The notes beneath the pieces are model-generated. The model had not been told where the DNA came from and did not search any database. It worked only from the letters and a program-made list of their open reading frames with translations. A stretch of 33,474 nt of DNA, taken from assembly GCA_018970885.1 (NCBI GenBank), contig JAGWVL010000009.1, forward strand, positions 1 through 33,474, read 5' to 3'. Shown here in pieces: positions 27,103 to 33,474 of the stretch. The position numbers and the translations under genes are program-made. Position 1 is the stretch's first letter; each line of letters opens with the position of its first letter. This stretch comes from Actinomycetales bacterium (GTDB taxonomy: Bacteria > Actinomycetota > Actinomycetes > Nanopelagicales > Nanopelagicaceae).

Positions 27103-27885
27103 ATGACGGAACCCACTCTCTACCCTGAGAGTGGGTTTCTTCGTTTACGGATTGATCTTGCATACGATGGAACAAACTTTTCTGGATGGGGAAAACAACC
27201 AGATCGTAGAACGGTGCAGGAAGAGGTTGAGAAGGCGTTGACAACTGCAACTCAATCAAAGATTGAAACAATTGTTGCTGGTCGCACAGATGCAGGCGTG
27301 CATGCCACAGGTCAGGTTATCCATGTGGATGTACCCGACTCATTGATTTTGGATGATTTGAGCTACAAGTTAAATCGCATGTTAGATACCGATGTTCGGA
27401 TCATGAAGGTTGCGGTTGTTAATGGCCCATTCAACGCACGTTTTTCTGCGCTACGTCGCCATTACACATACAAAATTTTGGATGGTAATCAAACGATTTC
27501 GCCACTGGATCGCTTAGATGTGGCCTCCTGGTACCGCGTTCTAGATGTTGATCTCCTGAATCAGGCAAGTGCATTAATGCTGGGTAGCCATGACTTTGCC
27601 GCCTACTGCAAATTCCGCGAAGGCTCTACAACAGTTCGAAATCTTCAACGATTTGAATGGAGAAGGGACACTGCCGGGTTTCTCATCGGTGATGTAGTTG
27701 CTGATTCATTCTGCTATTCAATGGTTCGCAACTTGGTAGGTGCAGTTGTCTGCGTGGCAGATGGACGATTTGGTCCAGAATGGATCGAACAGACACTAGA
27801 CAACAAAGTTCGGATCTCAGATAGCTTGGTCTTTCCAGCCTGTGGACTCACCCTTCGCCAAGTGGACTATCCGAGCGTGGATTAA
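27103..27885 (+). CDS. truA: tRNA pseudouridine(38-40) synthase TruA
   Basis: A 260-residue enzyme that isomerises uridines 38-40 in the tRNA anticodon stem-loop. Catalytic Asp63 lies in AGRTDAGVHATGQ, and the N-terminal RIDLAYDGTNFSGWGKQP and the FAAYCKFREG and VRNLVGAVVCVADGR blocks are typical. The start at ATG 27103 is the only in-frame choice before the conserved RIDLAYDG block. It has no obvious ribosome binding site, and a terminator-like hairpin begins 7 bases into the gene. Expression is probably low and dependent on readthrough from rplQ. It occupies its usual place after rplQ. Confidence 0.97.
   Translation: MTEPTLYPESGFLRLRIDLAYDGTNFSGWGKQPDRRTVQEEVEKALTTATQSKIETIVAGRTDAGVHATGQVIHVDVPDSLILDDLSYKLNRMLDTDVRIMKVAVVNGPFNARFSALRRHYTYKILDGNQTISPLDRLDVASWYRVLDVDLLNQASALMLGSHDFAAYCKFREGSTTVRNLQRFEWRRDTAGFLIGDVVADSFCYSMVRNLVGAVVCVADGRFGPEWIEQTLDNKVRISDSLVFPACGLTLRQVDYPSVD
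27110..27147 (+). terminator. Terminator-like hairpin inside the truA start region
   Basis: AACCCACTCTC pairs perfectly with GAGAGTGGGTT (11 bp) around the loop TACCCT, then TTCTTCGTTT follows as a broken T-tract. It is the best intrinsic terminator candidate for the alpha operon, yet it covers codons 3-12 of truA. Ribosomes starting truA would melt it, so it could act as an attenuator. Confidence 0.6.
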
Positions 27886-27894
27886 AGGGTGATT

Positions 27895-27923
27895 TTGACC
27901 CCTGAGCCTGCCGCGGGTACCCT
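27895..27923 (+). promoter_or_regulatory. Promoter of rplM-rpsI (TTGACC, 17 bp, TACCCT)
   Basis: TTGACC at 27895-27900 and TACCCT at 27918-27923 are separated by exactly 17 bases. The -35 matches TTGACA in five of six bases and the -10 fits TANNNT. It starts 9 bases after the truA stop codon and would give a transcript from about 27930 with a leader of about 67 bases. This is the clearest promoter in the window. Confidence 0.8.
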
Positions 27924-27932
27924 TACTCCTCT

Positions 27933-27948
27933 GTGCTTGAGAGAGCAC
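27933..27948 (+). promoter_or_regulatory. Small hairpin at the start of the rplM leader
   Basis: GTGCT pairs with AGCAC around a 6-base loop, a few bases after the predicted transcription start. Leaders before rplM bind L13 or control the operon in some other bacteria; no match to those structures is claimed here. Confidence 0.35.
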
Positions 27949-27996
27949 CGTCCGAAAACATTACATAGATTCACCGAAAAGAAGGTAGGCAAGAGC

Positions 27997-28449
27997 GTGC
28001 GTACATACAGTCCAAAAGCCGGTGATGCGGTCCGTAACTGGCACATCATCGATGCACAAGATGTGGTCTTGGGCCGTCTTGCAACACATGCTGCTGTTCT
28101 ACTCCGTGGAAAGCACAAGGCAACCTTTGCTCCACACATGGACATGGGTGACTTCGTGGTTGTTATCAACGCAGAAAAGGTTGCGTTGTCAGGTAACAAG
28201 TCATCACAGAAGTGGTCACATCATCACTCAGGTTTCCCAGGCGGTTTAACTTCTACTGTGTACGGCGAGCTATTAGAGACTCACCCAACACGTGCAGTTG
28301 AAAAGGCAATCAAGGGAATGCTCCCAAAGAACTCACTTGGTCGTCAGATAGCATCAAAGCTAAAGGTTTATGCAGGTCCAGAGCATCCACATGCTGCTCA
28401 AGCACCAAAGCCATATGTATTCAATCAAGTTTCACAAATCGTGAAGTAA
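27997..28449 (+). CDS. rplM: 50S ribosomal protein L13
   Basis: A 150-residue L13, an early assembly protein of the large subunit. The start is set at GTG 27997, giving [25 protein letters not shown] lies 7 bases upstream. An earlier in-frame start at 27889 would place the promoter inside the gene and adds unconserved sequence. The [38 protein letters not shown] block and the [22 protein letters not shown] segment are typical. rpsI follows after 11 bases in the usual pair. Confidence 0.98.
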   Translation: MRTYSPKAGDAVRNWHIIDAQDVVLGRLATHAAVLLRGKHKATFAPHMDMGDFVVVINAEKVALSGNKSSQKWSHHHSGFPGGLTSTVYGELLETHPTRAVEKAIKGMLPKNSLGRQIASKLKVYAGPEHPHAAQAPKPYVFNQVSQIVK

Positions 28450-28460
28450 GGGAAAAGTAA

Positions 28461-28943
28461 ATGTCAGAGAATTTCGATTTAATCGACAACGAAGAAGCTC
28501 CTACTTCATACTCAACTTCTTCACCAGCTCCAGCAACAAACCGTCCAGCTATTAAAGCGCCAGGTGCAGGTACTGGTCGTCGTAAGGAAGCTGTTGCACG
28601 TGTTCGCCTTGTTCCAGGAACAGGTCGTTGGGTTGTAAACGGTAAGACTCTTGAAAACTATTTCCCAAACAAAGTTCACCAACAACTAGTGTCAGAGCCA
28701 TTCCGCACAGTTGGTGCTGAGAACCAGTACGATGTTTTTGCACGTATCAACGGTGGTGGAGTTTCAGGTCAAGCTGGCGCACTACGTTTAGGTGTTGCTC
28801 GCTCACTCAACCAGATTGATGAAGAAGCAAACCGCCCAGCACTCAAAAAAGCTGGATTCCTTTCACGTGATGCACGTGTTATTGAGCGTAAGAAGTACGG
28901 TCTTAAGAAGGCTCGTAAGCGTTCTCAATACTCAAAGCGTTAA
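28461..28943 (+). CDS. rpsI: 30S ribosomal protein S9
   Basis: A 160-residue S9, whose C-terminal tail reaches the P-site tRNA anticodon. An acidic and Ser/Pro/Ala-rich N-terminal extension of about 38 residues precedes [33 protein letters not shown]; such extensions are usual in actinobacteria. The [19 protein letters not shown] block and the basic tail [12 protein letters not shown], ending in the conserved Lys-Arg, are intact. It is cotranscribed with rplM. Confidence 0.99.
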   Translation: MSENFDLIDNEEAPTSYSTSSPAPATNRPAIKAPGAGTGRRKEAVARVRLVPGTGRWVVNGKTLENYFPNKVHQQLVSEPFRTVGAENQYDVFARINGGGVSGQAGALRLGVARSLNQIDEEANRPALKKAGFLSRDARVIERKKYGLKKARKRSQYSKR

Positions 28944-28967
28944 TTCACTTTTATCAAAGGAGTTCCA

Positions 28968-30311
28968 ATGGCGCTTTTTGGCACCGATGGAATCCGTGGC
29001 TTAGCCAATCGTGATCTCACCGCAGAACTCGCATTAGATGTTTCTGTCGCTGCCGCACACATTTTGGTAGAAAGCTCTTCAAATAAGGATCATCAGCCAA
29101 CTGCAATCGTTGGCCAGGATTCACGTGCATCTGGCGAGTTTCTAGAGGCGGCCGTTGTTGCTGGTTTAACCAGCGCCGGAATCAATGTGTATCGCGTCGG
29201 AGTACTTCCAACACCTGCAATTGCCCACCTTGTTGCTGAAATGAAGTGCGACCTAGGTGTCATGATTTCTGCTTCCCATAATCCAATGCCCGATAATGGA
29301 ATCAAGTTGTTCGCACGTGGTGGTGGAAAGTTAGATGATGCAATTGAGGCTCGAATCGAAGCTCGTATGGGTGAGGATTGGGAACGCCCAACTGGTCGCT
29401 ATGTTGGCCGAATAATTAACGATGAAGCGGTCATTGAGAAGTATTTAAAGCATTTACTCTCATCTCTTGAAACACCGCTTAAAGGTTTAAAGATAGTTGT
29501 CGATTGCGCCAATGGTGCATCTTCATATGTTGCACCTGAGGTATACCGCCGCGCAGGTGCAGAGGTTATTGCAATCTTTAATCGACCTGATGGTTGGAAT
29601 ATCAATCATGATTGTGGATCAACTCACCTTCACCAACTTCGTGCCGCAGTCCTTAAAGAGGGTGCAGATCTTGGTATCGCACATGATGGTGATGCGGATC
29701 GCTGCTTAGCTATTGACGCTTCCGGAAATGAAGTCGATGGCGACCATATTCTTACAATCTTGGCGCGCGGATTTAAAGCACGCGGAGTTTTAAAATCTGA
29801 CACTGTTGTTGGAACAGTTATGAGCAATCTTGGATTCATGCATGCGATGAAGGATTCTGGAATCAATGTTGTAACAACTCCAGTAGGGGATCGATACGTT
29901 CTTGAAAATATGATCGCAAATGATTACACATTGGGTGGTGAACAATCAGGCCATGTCATTATGCGCGAATTAGCCAACACCGGCGATGGTCTATTAACAG
30001 CGCTGCAACTTATGCAAGAGGTAGTTCGCACTGGAAAAACTCTCCAAGAGCTCGCTTCGACAATGGTGAGATTCCCACAAGTCTTAATTAATGTGAAGGA
30101 TGTTTCGAAAGATAAGTTGCCCGGAAACACCGTTATTGCAGCGGCGGTAAAATCAGCCGAGGATCGCTTAGGTGATTCAGGACGTGTTTTACTGCGAGCT
30201 TCTGGCACCGAAGCGCTTGTAAGAGTCATGGTTGAAGCGGCCAGTGATAGCCTTGCGCAAGAAGTTGCACAGCAGCTGGCAAATGTAGTTGAAACGGAAC
30301 TGGGGAAATAA
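28968..30311 (+). CDS. glmM: Phosphoglucosamine mutase
   Basis: A 447-residue enzyme converting glucosamine-6-phosphate to glucosamine-1-phosphate for UDP-N-acetylglucosamine synthesis. It opens with FGTDGIRG. The phosphoserine loop SASHNP is at 101-106 with Ser103, the magnesium site DGDADR at 241-246, the sugar loop GGEQSGH near 325 and the phosphate-binding RASGTE at 410-415. The length is standard. AAAGGAG precedes the ATG, 24 bases after rpsI. glmS follows after 3 bases, so two successive steps of the same pathway are paired. Confidence 0.99.
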   Translation: MALFGTDGIRGLANRDLTAELALDVSVAAAHILVESSSNKDHQPTAIVGQDSRASGEFLEAAVVAGLTSAGINVYRVGVLPTPAIAHLVAEMKCDLGVMISASHNPMPDNGIKLFARGGGKLDDAIEARIEARMGEDWERPTGRYVGRIINDEAVIEKYLKHLLSSLETPLKGLKIVVDCANGASSYVAPEVYRRAGAEVIAIFNRPDGWNINHDCGSTHLHQLRAAVLKEGADLGIAHDGDADRCLAIDASGNEVDGDHILTILARGFKARGVLKSDTVVGTVMSNLGFMHAMKDSGINVVTTPVGDRYVLENMIANDYTLGGEQSGHVIMRELANTGDGLLTALQLMQEVVRTGKTLQELASTMVRFPQVLINVKDVSKDKLPGNTVIAAAVKSAEDRLGDSGRVLLRASGTEALVRVMVEAASDSLAQEVAQQLANVVETELGK

Positions 30312-30314
30312 TTT

Positions 30315-32153
30315 ATGTGCGGAATTGTGGGTTACACAGGACCACAATCTGCTTCACATCCATTAATTGAGGGTCTACGTCGCCTCGAATACCGTGGATA
30401 TGACTCTGCCGGAATCGCTCTAGGCACACCAGGCAGGTTATTCATTGAAAAGAAAGCCGGAAAGCTCTCCAATCTAGAGAGCTCATTAGATGCTTCATTG
30501 CCAATTGTTCATTCTGGAATTGGCCACACTCGGTGGGCAACGCATGGTGGACCAACCGATGGAAATGCACATCCGCATGTAGATAATGAAGGAAAACTTG
30601 CAGTTATACATAATGGAATTATTGAAAATTACACCGAGCTACGATCGCAGTTAGAGACTAAGGGGCACAAGTTTTCATCTGAAACTGACACCGAATCAGT
30701 GGCACATCTACTGAGCGATCTTCGTAAAGTGCACAACGGTGATTTAACTGCTGCAATGCGAGATGCTGTTAAAGCGCTACGCGGTTCATTTACCTTGCTC
30801 GCAATCCATGCCGATGCACCAGATGTAATTGTTGGAGTCCGACGTAATTCACCATTGGTTGTTGGTTTAGGTAATGGCGAAAACTTCATGGCATCTGATG
30901 TTGCAGCCTTTATTGATTTCACCAAAAAGGCGATTGAGCTGGGCCAAGATGAGGTGGTCACGATGACACCAACATCAGTAGTAATTACAGATCTTGAGGG
31001 TAAAGCGGTTACACCTAAGCAGTATGAGATTTCTTGGGATGCAAGCGCTGCGCAAAAAGGTGGCTTTGCCCATTTCATGTTGAAAGAGATCTTTGAACAG
31101 CCCAAGGCAGTAGCTGACACATTGATTGGCCGCTTAAGCGATAACAACCAAATCCTCTTGGATGAACTTCATATGAGCGCAGATGAGATTCGTTCATTAA
31201 GGAAGATCACAGTAATCGCATGTGGAACCGCTTATCACGCAGGAATGGTTGCAAAATATGCGATTGAAAAATGGGCAATGATTCCAGTCGAAGTAGAGAT
31301 TGCTAGCGAGTTTAGATATCGCGATCCAATAATTGACCCTAACACTTTGATTATTGCGATTTCGCAATCAGGGGAAACTATGGATACTTTGATGGCTGTG
31401 CGTCATGCAAAAGCTGCTGGTGGAAGAGTGTTAGCGATTTGCAATACAAATAGCTCAACTATTCCCCGAGAATCAGATGCGGTGTTGTACACCCACGCTG
31501 GTCCTGAAATTGCAGTTGCATCAACAAAAGCTTTGTTAACACAGATAATCGCGGTTTACCTCATTGGATTACACCTTGGTCAAGTTAATGGATCACTGAA
31601 AGATTCACAGGTCCGTGATCTCTACAAGGAGTTATTGGAACTACCTGGAAAGATTGAACAGATTCTTGAGACAGTCGAACCACTTCGTGAGTTGACTCGC
31701 ACCTTTGCACAGAACAACACAGTCTTGTTCTTGGGTAGAAACATTGGTTACCCAGTGGCATTAGAAGGTGCTTTAAAACTTAAGGAACTTGCATACATTC
31801 ATGCCGAAGGATTTGCTGGAGGAGAGCTCAAGCACGGTCCAATCGCATTGATTGACCAAGGTACTCCAGTGATTGCGATCTTGCCTGCAGGCCATGAACA
31901 TGCATTAGATGAAAAGATGCTGAGCAACATCCAAGAGGTTAAAGCACGCGGTGCTCGAGTACTTGTTATTGCTGAAGAAGGTGCACATGTTGAAGGCGCG
32001 GAGTACGTTATTCGTATTCCAATTGCTCCAGCCTTGTTCCAGCCAGTGCTCGCAACAGTTCCATTACAGGTCTTTGCTTATGAAATGGCTGTTGTTCGGG
32101 GTAACGATGTTGATCAGCCTAGAAATCTGGCTAAATCTGTAACGGTTGAATAA
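30315..32153 (+). CDS. glmS: Glutamine-fructose-6-phosphate aminotransferase (isomerizing)
   Basis: A 612-residue enzyme making glucosamine-6-phosphate from fructose-6-phosphate and glutamine, the entry step to amino sugars for the cell wall. Cys2 is the glutaminase nucleophile (MCGIVGYTG), with HTRWATHG at 71-78 and HNGIIENY at 99-106. Two SIS domains follow, the first with SQSGET at 350-355, and the chain ends NLAKSVTVE. The 3-base gap after glmM leaves no room for a glmS riboswitch or ribozyme leader. The stop overlaps the PAP2 gene by one base. Confidence 0.99.
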   Translation: MCGIVGYTGPQSASHPLIEGLRRLEYRGYDSAGIALGTPGRLFIEKKAGKLSNLESSLDASLPIVHSGIGHTRWATHGGPTDGNAHPHVDNEGKLAVIHNGIIENYTELRSQLETKGHKFSSETDTESVAHLLSDLRKVHNGDLTAAMRDAVKALRGSFTLLAIHADAPDVIVGVRRNSPLVVGLGNGENFMASDVAAFIDFTKKAIELGQDEVVTMTPTSVVITDLEGKAVTPKQYEISWDASAAQKGGFAHFMLKEIFEQPKAVADTLIGRLSDNNQILLDELHMSADEIRSLRKITVIACGTAYHAGMVAKYAIEKWAMIPVEVEIASEFRYRDPIIDPNTLIIAISQSGETMDTLMAVRHAKAAGGRVLAICNTNSSTIPRESDAVLYTHAGPEIAVASTKALLTQIIAVYLIGLHLGQVNGSLKDSQVRDLYKELLELPGKIEQILETVEPLRELTRTFAQNNTVLFLGRNIGYPVALEGALKLKELAYIHAEGFAGGELKHGPIALIDQGTPVIAILPAGHEHALDEKMLSNIQEVKARGARVLVIAEEGAHVEGAEYVIRIPIAPALFQPVLATVPLQVFAYEMAVVRGNDVDQPRNLAKSVTVE

Positions 32154-32821
32154 TGCGCACCACTGCACAAACCCGTCGACGCCAGATGGACCGAGCACTT
32201 CGCTGGTCTCTACTTCTGTTTTTTGGTTTCTTAGTAGTTACTCAACAGGTACTTACAAATGGCCCTTTAGTGTCATATGACGAGCGGATAAACAGCCAAC
32301 CAAAACCACAATTTGAAGGACTGGCAGGTTTTCTCCTAAGACGATTAGATGATTTAGGTCTGCGCGGATTAACCGCTACCGTACTGTTGATTGCTGCGAC
32401 ATTTATTGCATACAAATTTAAAACCTGGCGGCCACTTAATTTAGCCATGCTTTCATTGCTTTCGCTGAATTTAGTAGTTGGAATCTTTAAATTGTTTTTA
32501 GGTCGCACTAAACCTCGAGATGGCTTTGATTTATTGCATGCCGGAGGAATGTCATATCCAAGTGGACATGCATCTAACGCGGTTTTGTCCTGGGGAGTTC
32601 TTGCTTATTTGATTTATAGATATGCAAAGGTAGATCGTTATCAGGGCCGTCTTGCAAGTGCTGGAGTAGCTTTGATTTCTTTGACGGTGTGTACTGTTTC
32701 ATTGATTCGCCATACCCATTGGTTTAGCGATCTTTTGGGTGGACTATTTATCGGAAGCGCATTGCTAGTGGCCGTGATTGCGATAGATAGGTATGTACCC
32801 TCTAAAAGCCAGTTGCACTAG
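32153..32821 (+). CDS. PAP2 family membrane phosphatase
   Basis: A 222-residue membrane protein with about six hydrophobic segments and PAP2-type motifs: Lys113-x6-Lys120-Pro121, YPSGHASN with PSGH at 136-139, and His189-x3-Asp193 in HTHWFSD. Two positions depart from the textbook pattern: KX6RP reads KX6KP, and the arginine expected six residues before the catalytic histidine is serine, with Arg186 three residues before it instead. Members dephosphorylate undecaprenyl pyrophosphate, phosphatidylglycerophosphate or other lipids. The neighbouring wall-precursor genes favour a lipid-carrier role, by inference. It is coupled to glmS by TAATG. Confidence 0.85.
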   Translation: MRTTAQTRRRQMDRALRWSLLLFFGFLVVTQQVLTNGPLVSYDERINSQPKPQFEGLAGFLLRRLDDLGLRGLTATVLLIAATFIAYKFKTWRPLNLAMLSLLSLNLVVGIFKLFLGRTKPRDGFDLLHAGGMSYPSGHASNAVLSWGVLAYLIYRYAKVDRYQGRLASAGVALISLTVCTVSLIRHTHWFSDLLGGLFIGSALLVAVIAIDRYVPSKSQLH

Positions 32822-32824
32822 ACT
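32819..32824 (+). promoter_or_regulatory. Candidate -10 element (TAGACT) for leaderless alr
   Basis: TAGACT fits TANNNT and ends 6 bases before the alr ATG; its first three bases are the PAP2 stop codon. No ribosome binding site is visible upstream of the ATG, which is what a leaderless gene would show. No clear -35 box was found. Confidence 0.4.
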
Positions 32825-32830
32825 TCTCCA

Positions 32831-33474
32831 ATGGTCAATCGAGCTGAAGCGCGTATTGATTTAGACCGCATTGCTGCAAATATCAATCTGCTGAGAGGTC
32901 CATCACGCATCCCTTTAATGGCCGTTGTTAAGGCAGATGCTTACGGACATGGATTAGTTGAAGTTGGTTTAGCGGCAGAGAGAGCTGGGGCTGATTGGCT
33001 AGGTGTCGCGCTATTGGAAGAGGCGATAAAACTTCGCACACATGGAGTCCGCGCACCGATTCTTGCCTGGTTAGTTCCACCAGGTTCAGATTTCAAGCAA
33101 GCGGTTGCGCATGATATTGATATCGCAGTTGCTTCAATTGCCGCCTTTGCTGAAATTTCTACTCTGTCCACCAAACCTAGAATTCATATTGAGTTAGATA
33201 CCGGAATGAGTCGTGGTGGTTTTCTTGATGAGTGGAATGATTTTCTAAAATTAGATTTTTCAAAGGTACATGTTGTGGGAGTCTTTTCTCACTTTGCCAG
33301 AGCTGATGAGCCAGAAGAACAACAAAATGCGGATCAATTAAAACGTTTTAATGAAATGGTCCAAGATTTAGCAGATAACAGAATCAACCCTGAAATCAAG
33401 CACCTTTCAAATTCGGCGGCAACCTTGAAAAATTCCGCGGCACACTTTGATTTAGTTCGCACCGGAATTTCTCT
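32831..33474 (+). CDS. alr: Alanine racemase, 3' end cut by the window
   Basis: The first 214 codons of a pyridoxal-phosphate enzyme that makes D-alanine for peptidoglycan. NRAEARIDLDRIAANINLLR leads to the cofactor lysine Lys34 in VVKADAYGHG. The LDTGMSRGGF block, the GVFSHFARAD segment and HLSNSAATL follow, as in the alpha/beta barrel of Alr. About 150 further residues, including the C-terminal domain with the second catalytic tyrosine, would lie beyond the end. It begins 9 bases after the PAP2 stop codon, without an evident ribosome binding site. Proximity to glmM and glmS is common in actinobacteria. Confidence 0.97.
   Translation, partial: MVNRAEARIDLDRIAANINLLRGPSRIPLMAVVKADAYGHGLVEVGLAAERAGADWLGVALLEEAIKLRTHGVRAPILAWLVPPGSDFKQAVAHDIDIAVASIAAFAEISTLSTKPRIHIELDTGMSRGGFLDEWNDFLKLDFSKVHVVGVFSHFARADEPEEQQNADQLKRFNEMVQDLADNRINPEIKHLSNSAATLKNSAAHFDLVRTGIS

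Noticed and set aside
30304-30322. A glmS ribozyme or riboswitch upstream of glmS
   Set aside because: Only 3 bases separate glmM and glmS, so there is no space for the element; it would have to lie inside glmM and nothing suggests this.
30629-31147. A 172-codon open frame antisense to glmS
   Set aside because: It lies inside an intact glmS with no ribosome binding site or recognisable domain. It is a shadow frame.

Overview
The window reads as chromosomal core DNA from a moderately low-GC actinobacterium. The evidence is the actinobacterial gene order (str, S10, spc and alpha clusters, then truA, rplM-rpsI, glmM, glmS and alr), a zinc-type S14, an actinobacteria-restricted protein of unknown function at 2040-2396, and a -10 element of the TANNNT type at rplM. 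The modest GC content, very short spacers and absence of mobile DNA resemble streamlined freshwater lineages such as Nanopelagicales (acI). That placement is inferred from style and recall and was not tested by a search.

Layout. Positions 16-1996 hold a leftward pair, deoD followed by an M48 membrane protease, ending at a strong bidirectional terminator. From 2040 everything reads rightward: a small conserved hypothetical gene; the str operon (rpsL, rpsG, fusA, tuf); the S10 and spc genes without interruption (rpsJ to rplO); and secY, adk and map. A four-gene transport block follows (19239-23537: a TctC-like binding protein, TctB, TctA and an MFS carrier). It sits between map and infA, which are usually close neighbours. 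The alpha operon then resumes (infA, rpmJ, rpsM, rpsK, rpsD, rpoA, rplQ), followed by truA, rplM, rpsI, glmM, glmS, a PAP2 phosphatase and the first 214 codons of alr, cut by the window end.

How the genes work together. Most of the window makes ribosomes and their factors (EF-G, EF-Tu, IF-1), the RNA polymerase alpha subunit, and the machinery that exports and trims nascent protein (SecY, Map). Adk balances adenylates. GlmM, GlmS, the PAP2 protein and Alr point to cell-wall precursor supply. The transport block is probably a high-affinity uptake system for a small organic acid. Its binding-protein gene has codon choice like the ribosomal genes, while its permease gene does not.

I found no CRISPR array, tRNA or rRNA gene, insertion sequence, prophage or toxin-antitoxin module, and no gene-free stretch longer than about 220 bases. 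The items most worth a second look are regulatory or contextual: the transport block within the ribosomal superoperon, a terminator-like hairpin inside the first codons of truA, three tandem hairpins between rpsD and rpoA, structured DNA ahead of rpsM, two possible leaderless start sites, and an extra cysteine-bearing segment on the TctC-like protein. I did not see evidence for a wholly new biological system.
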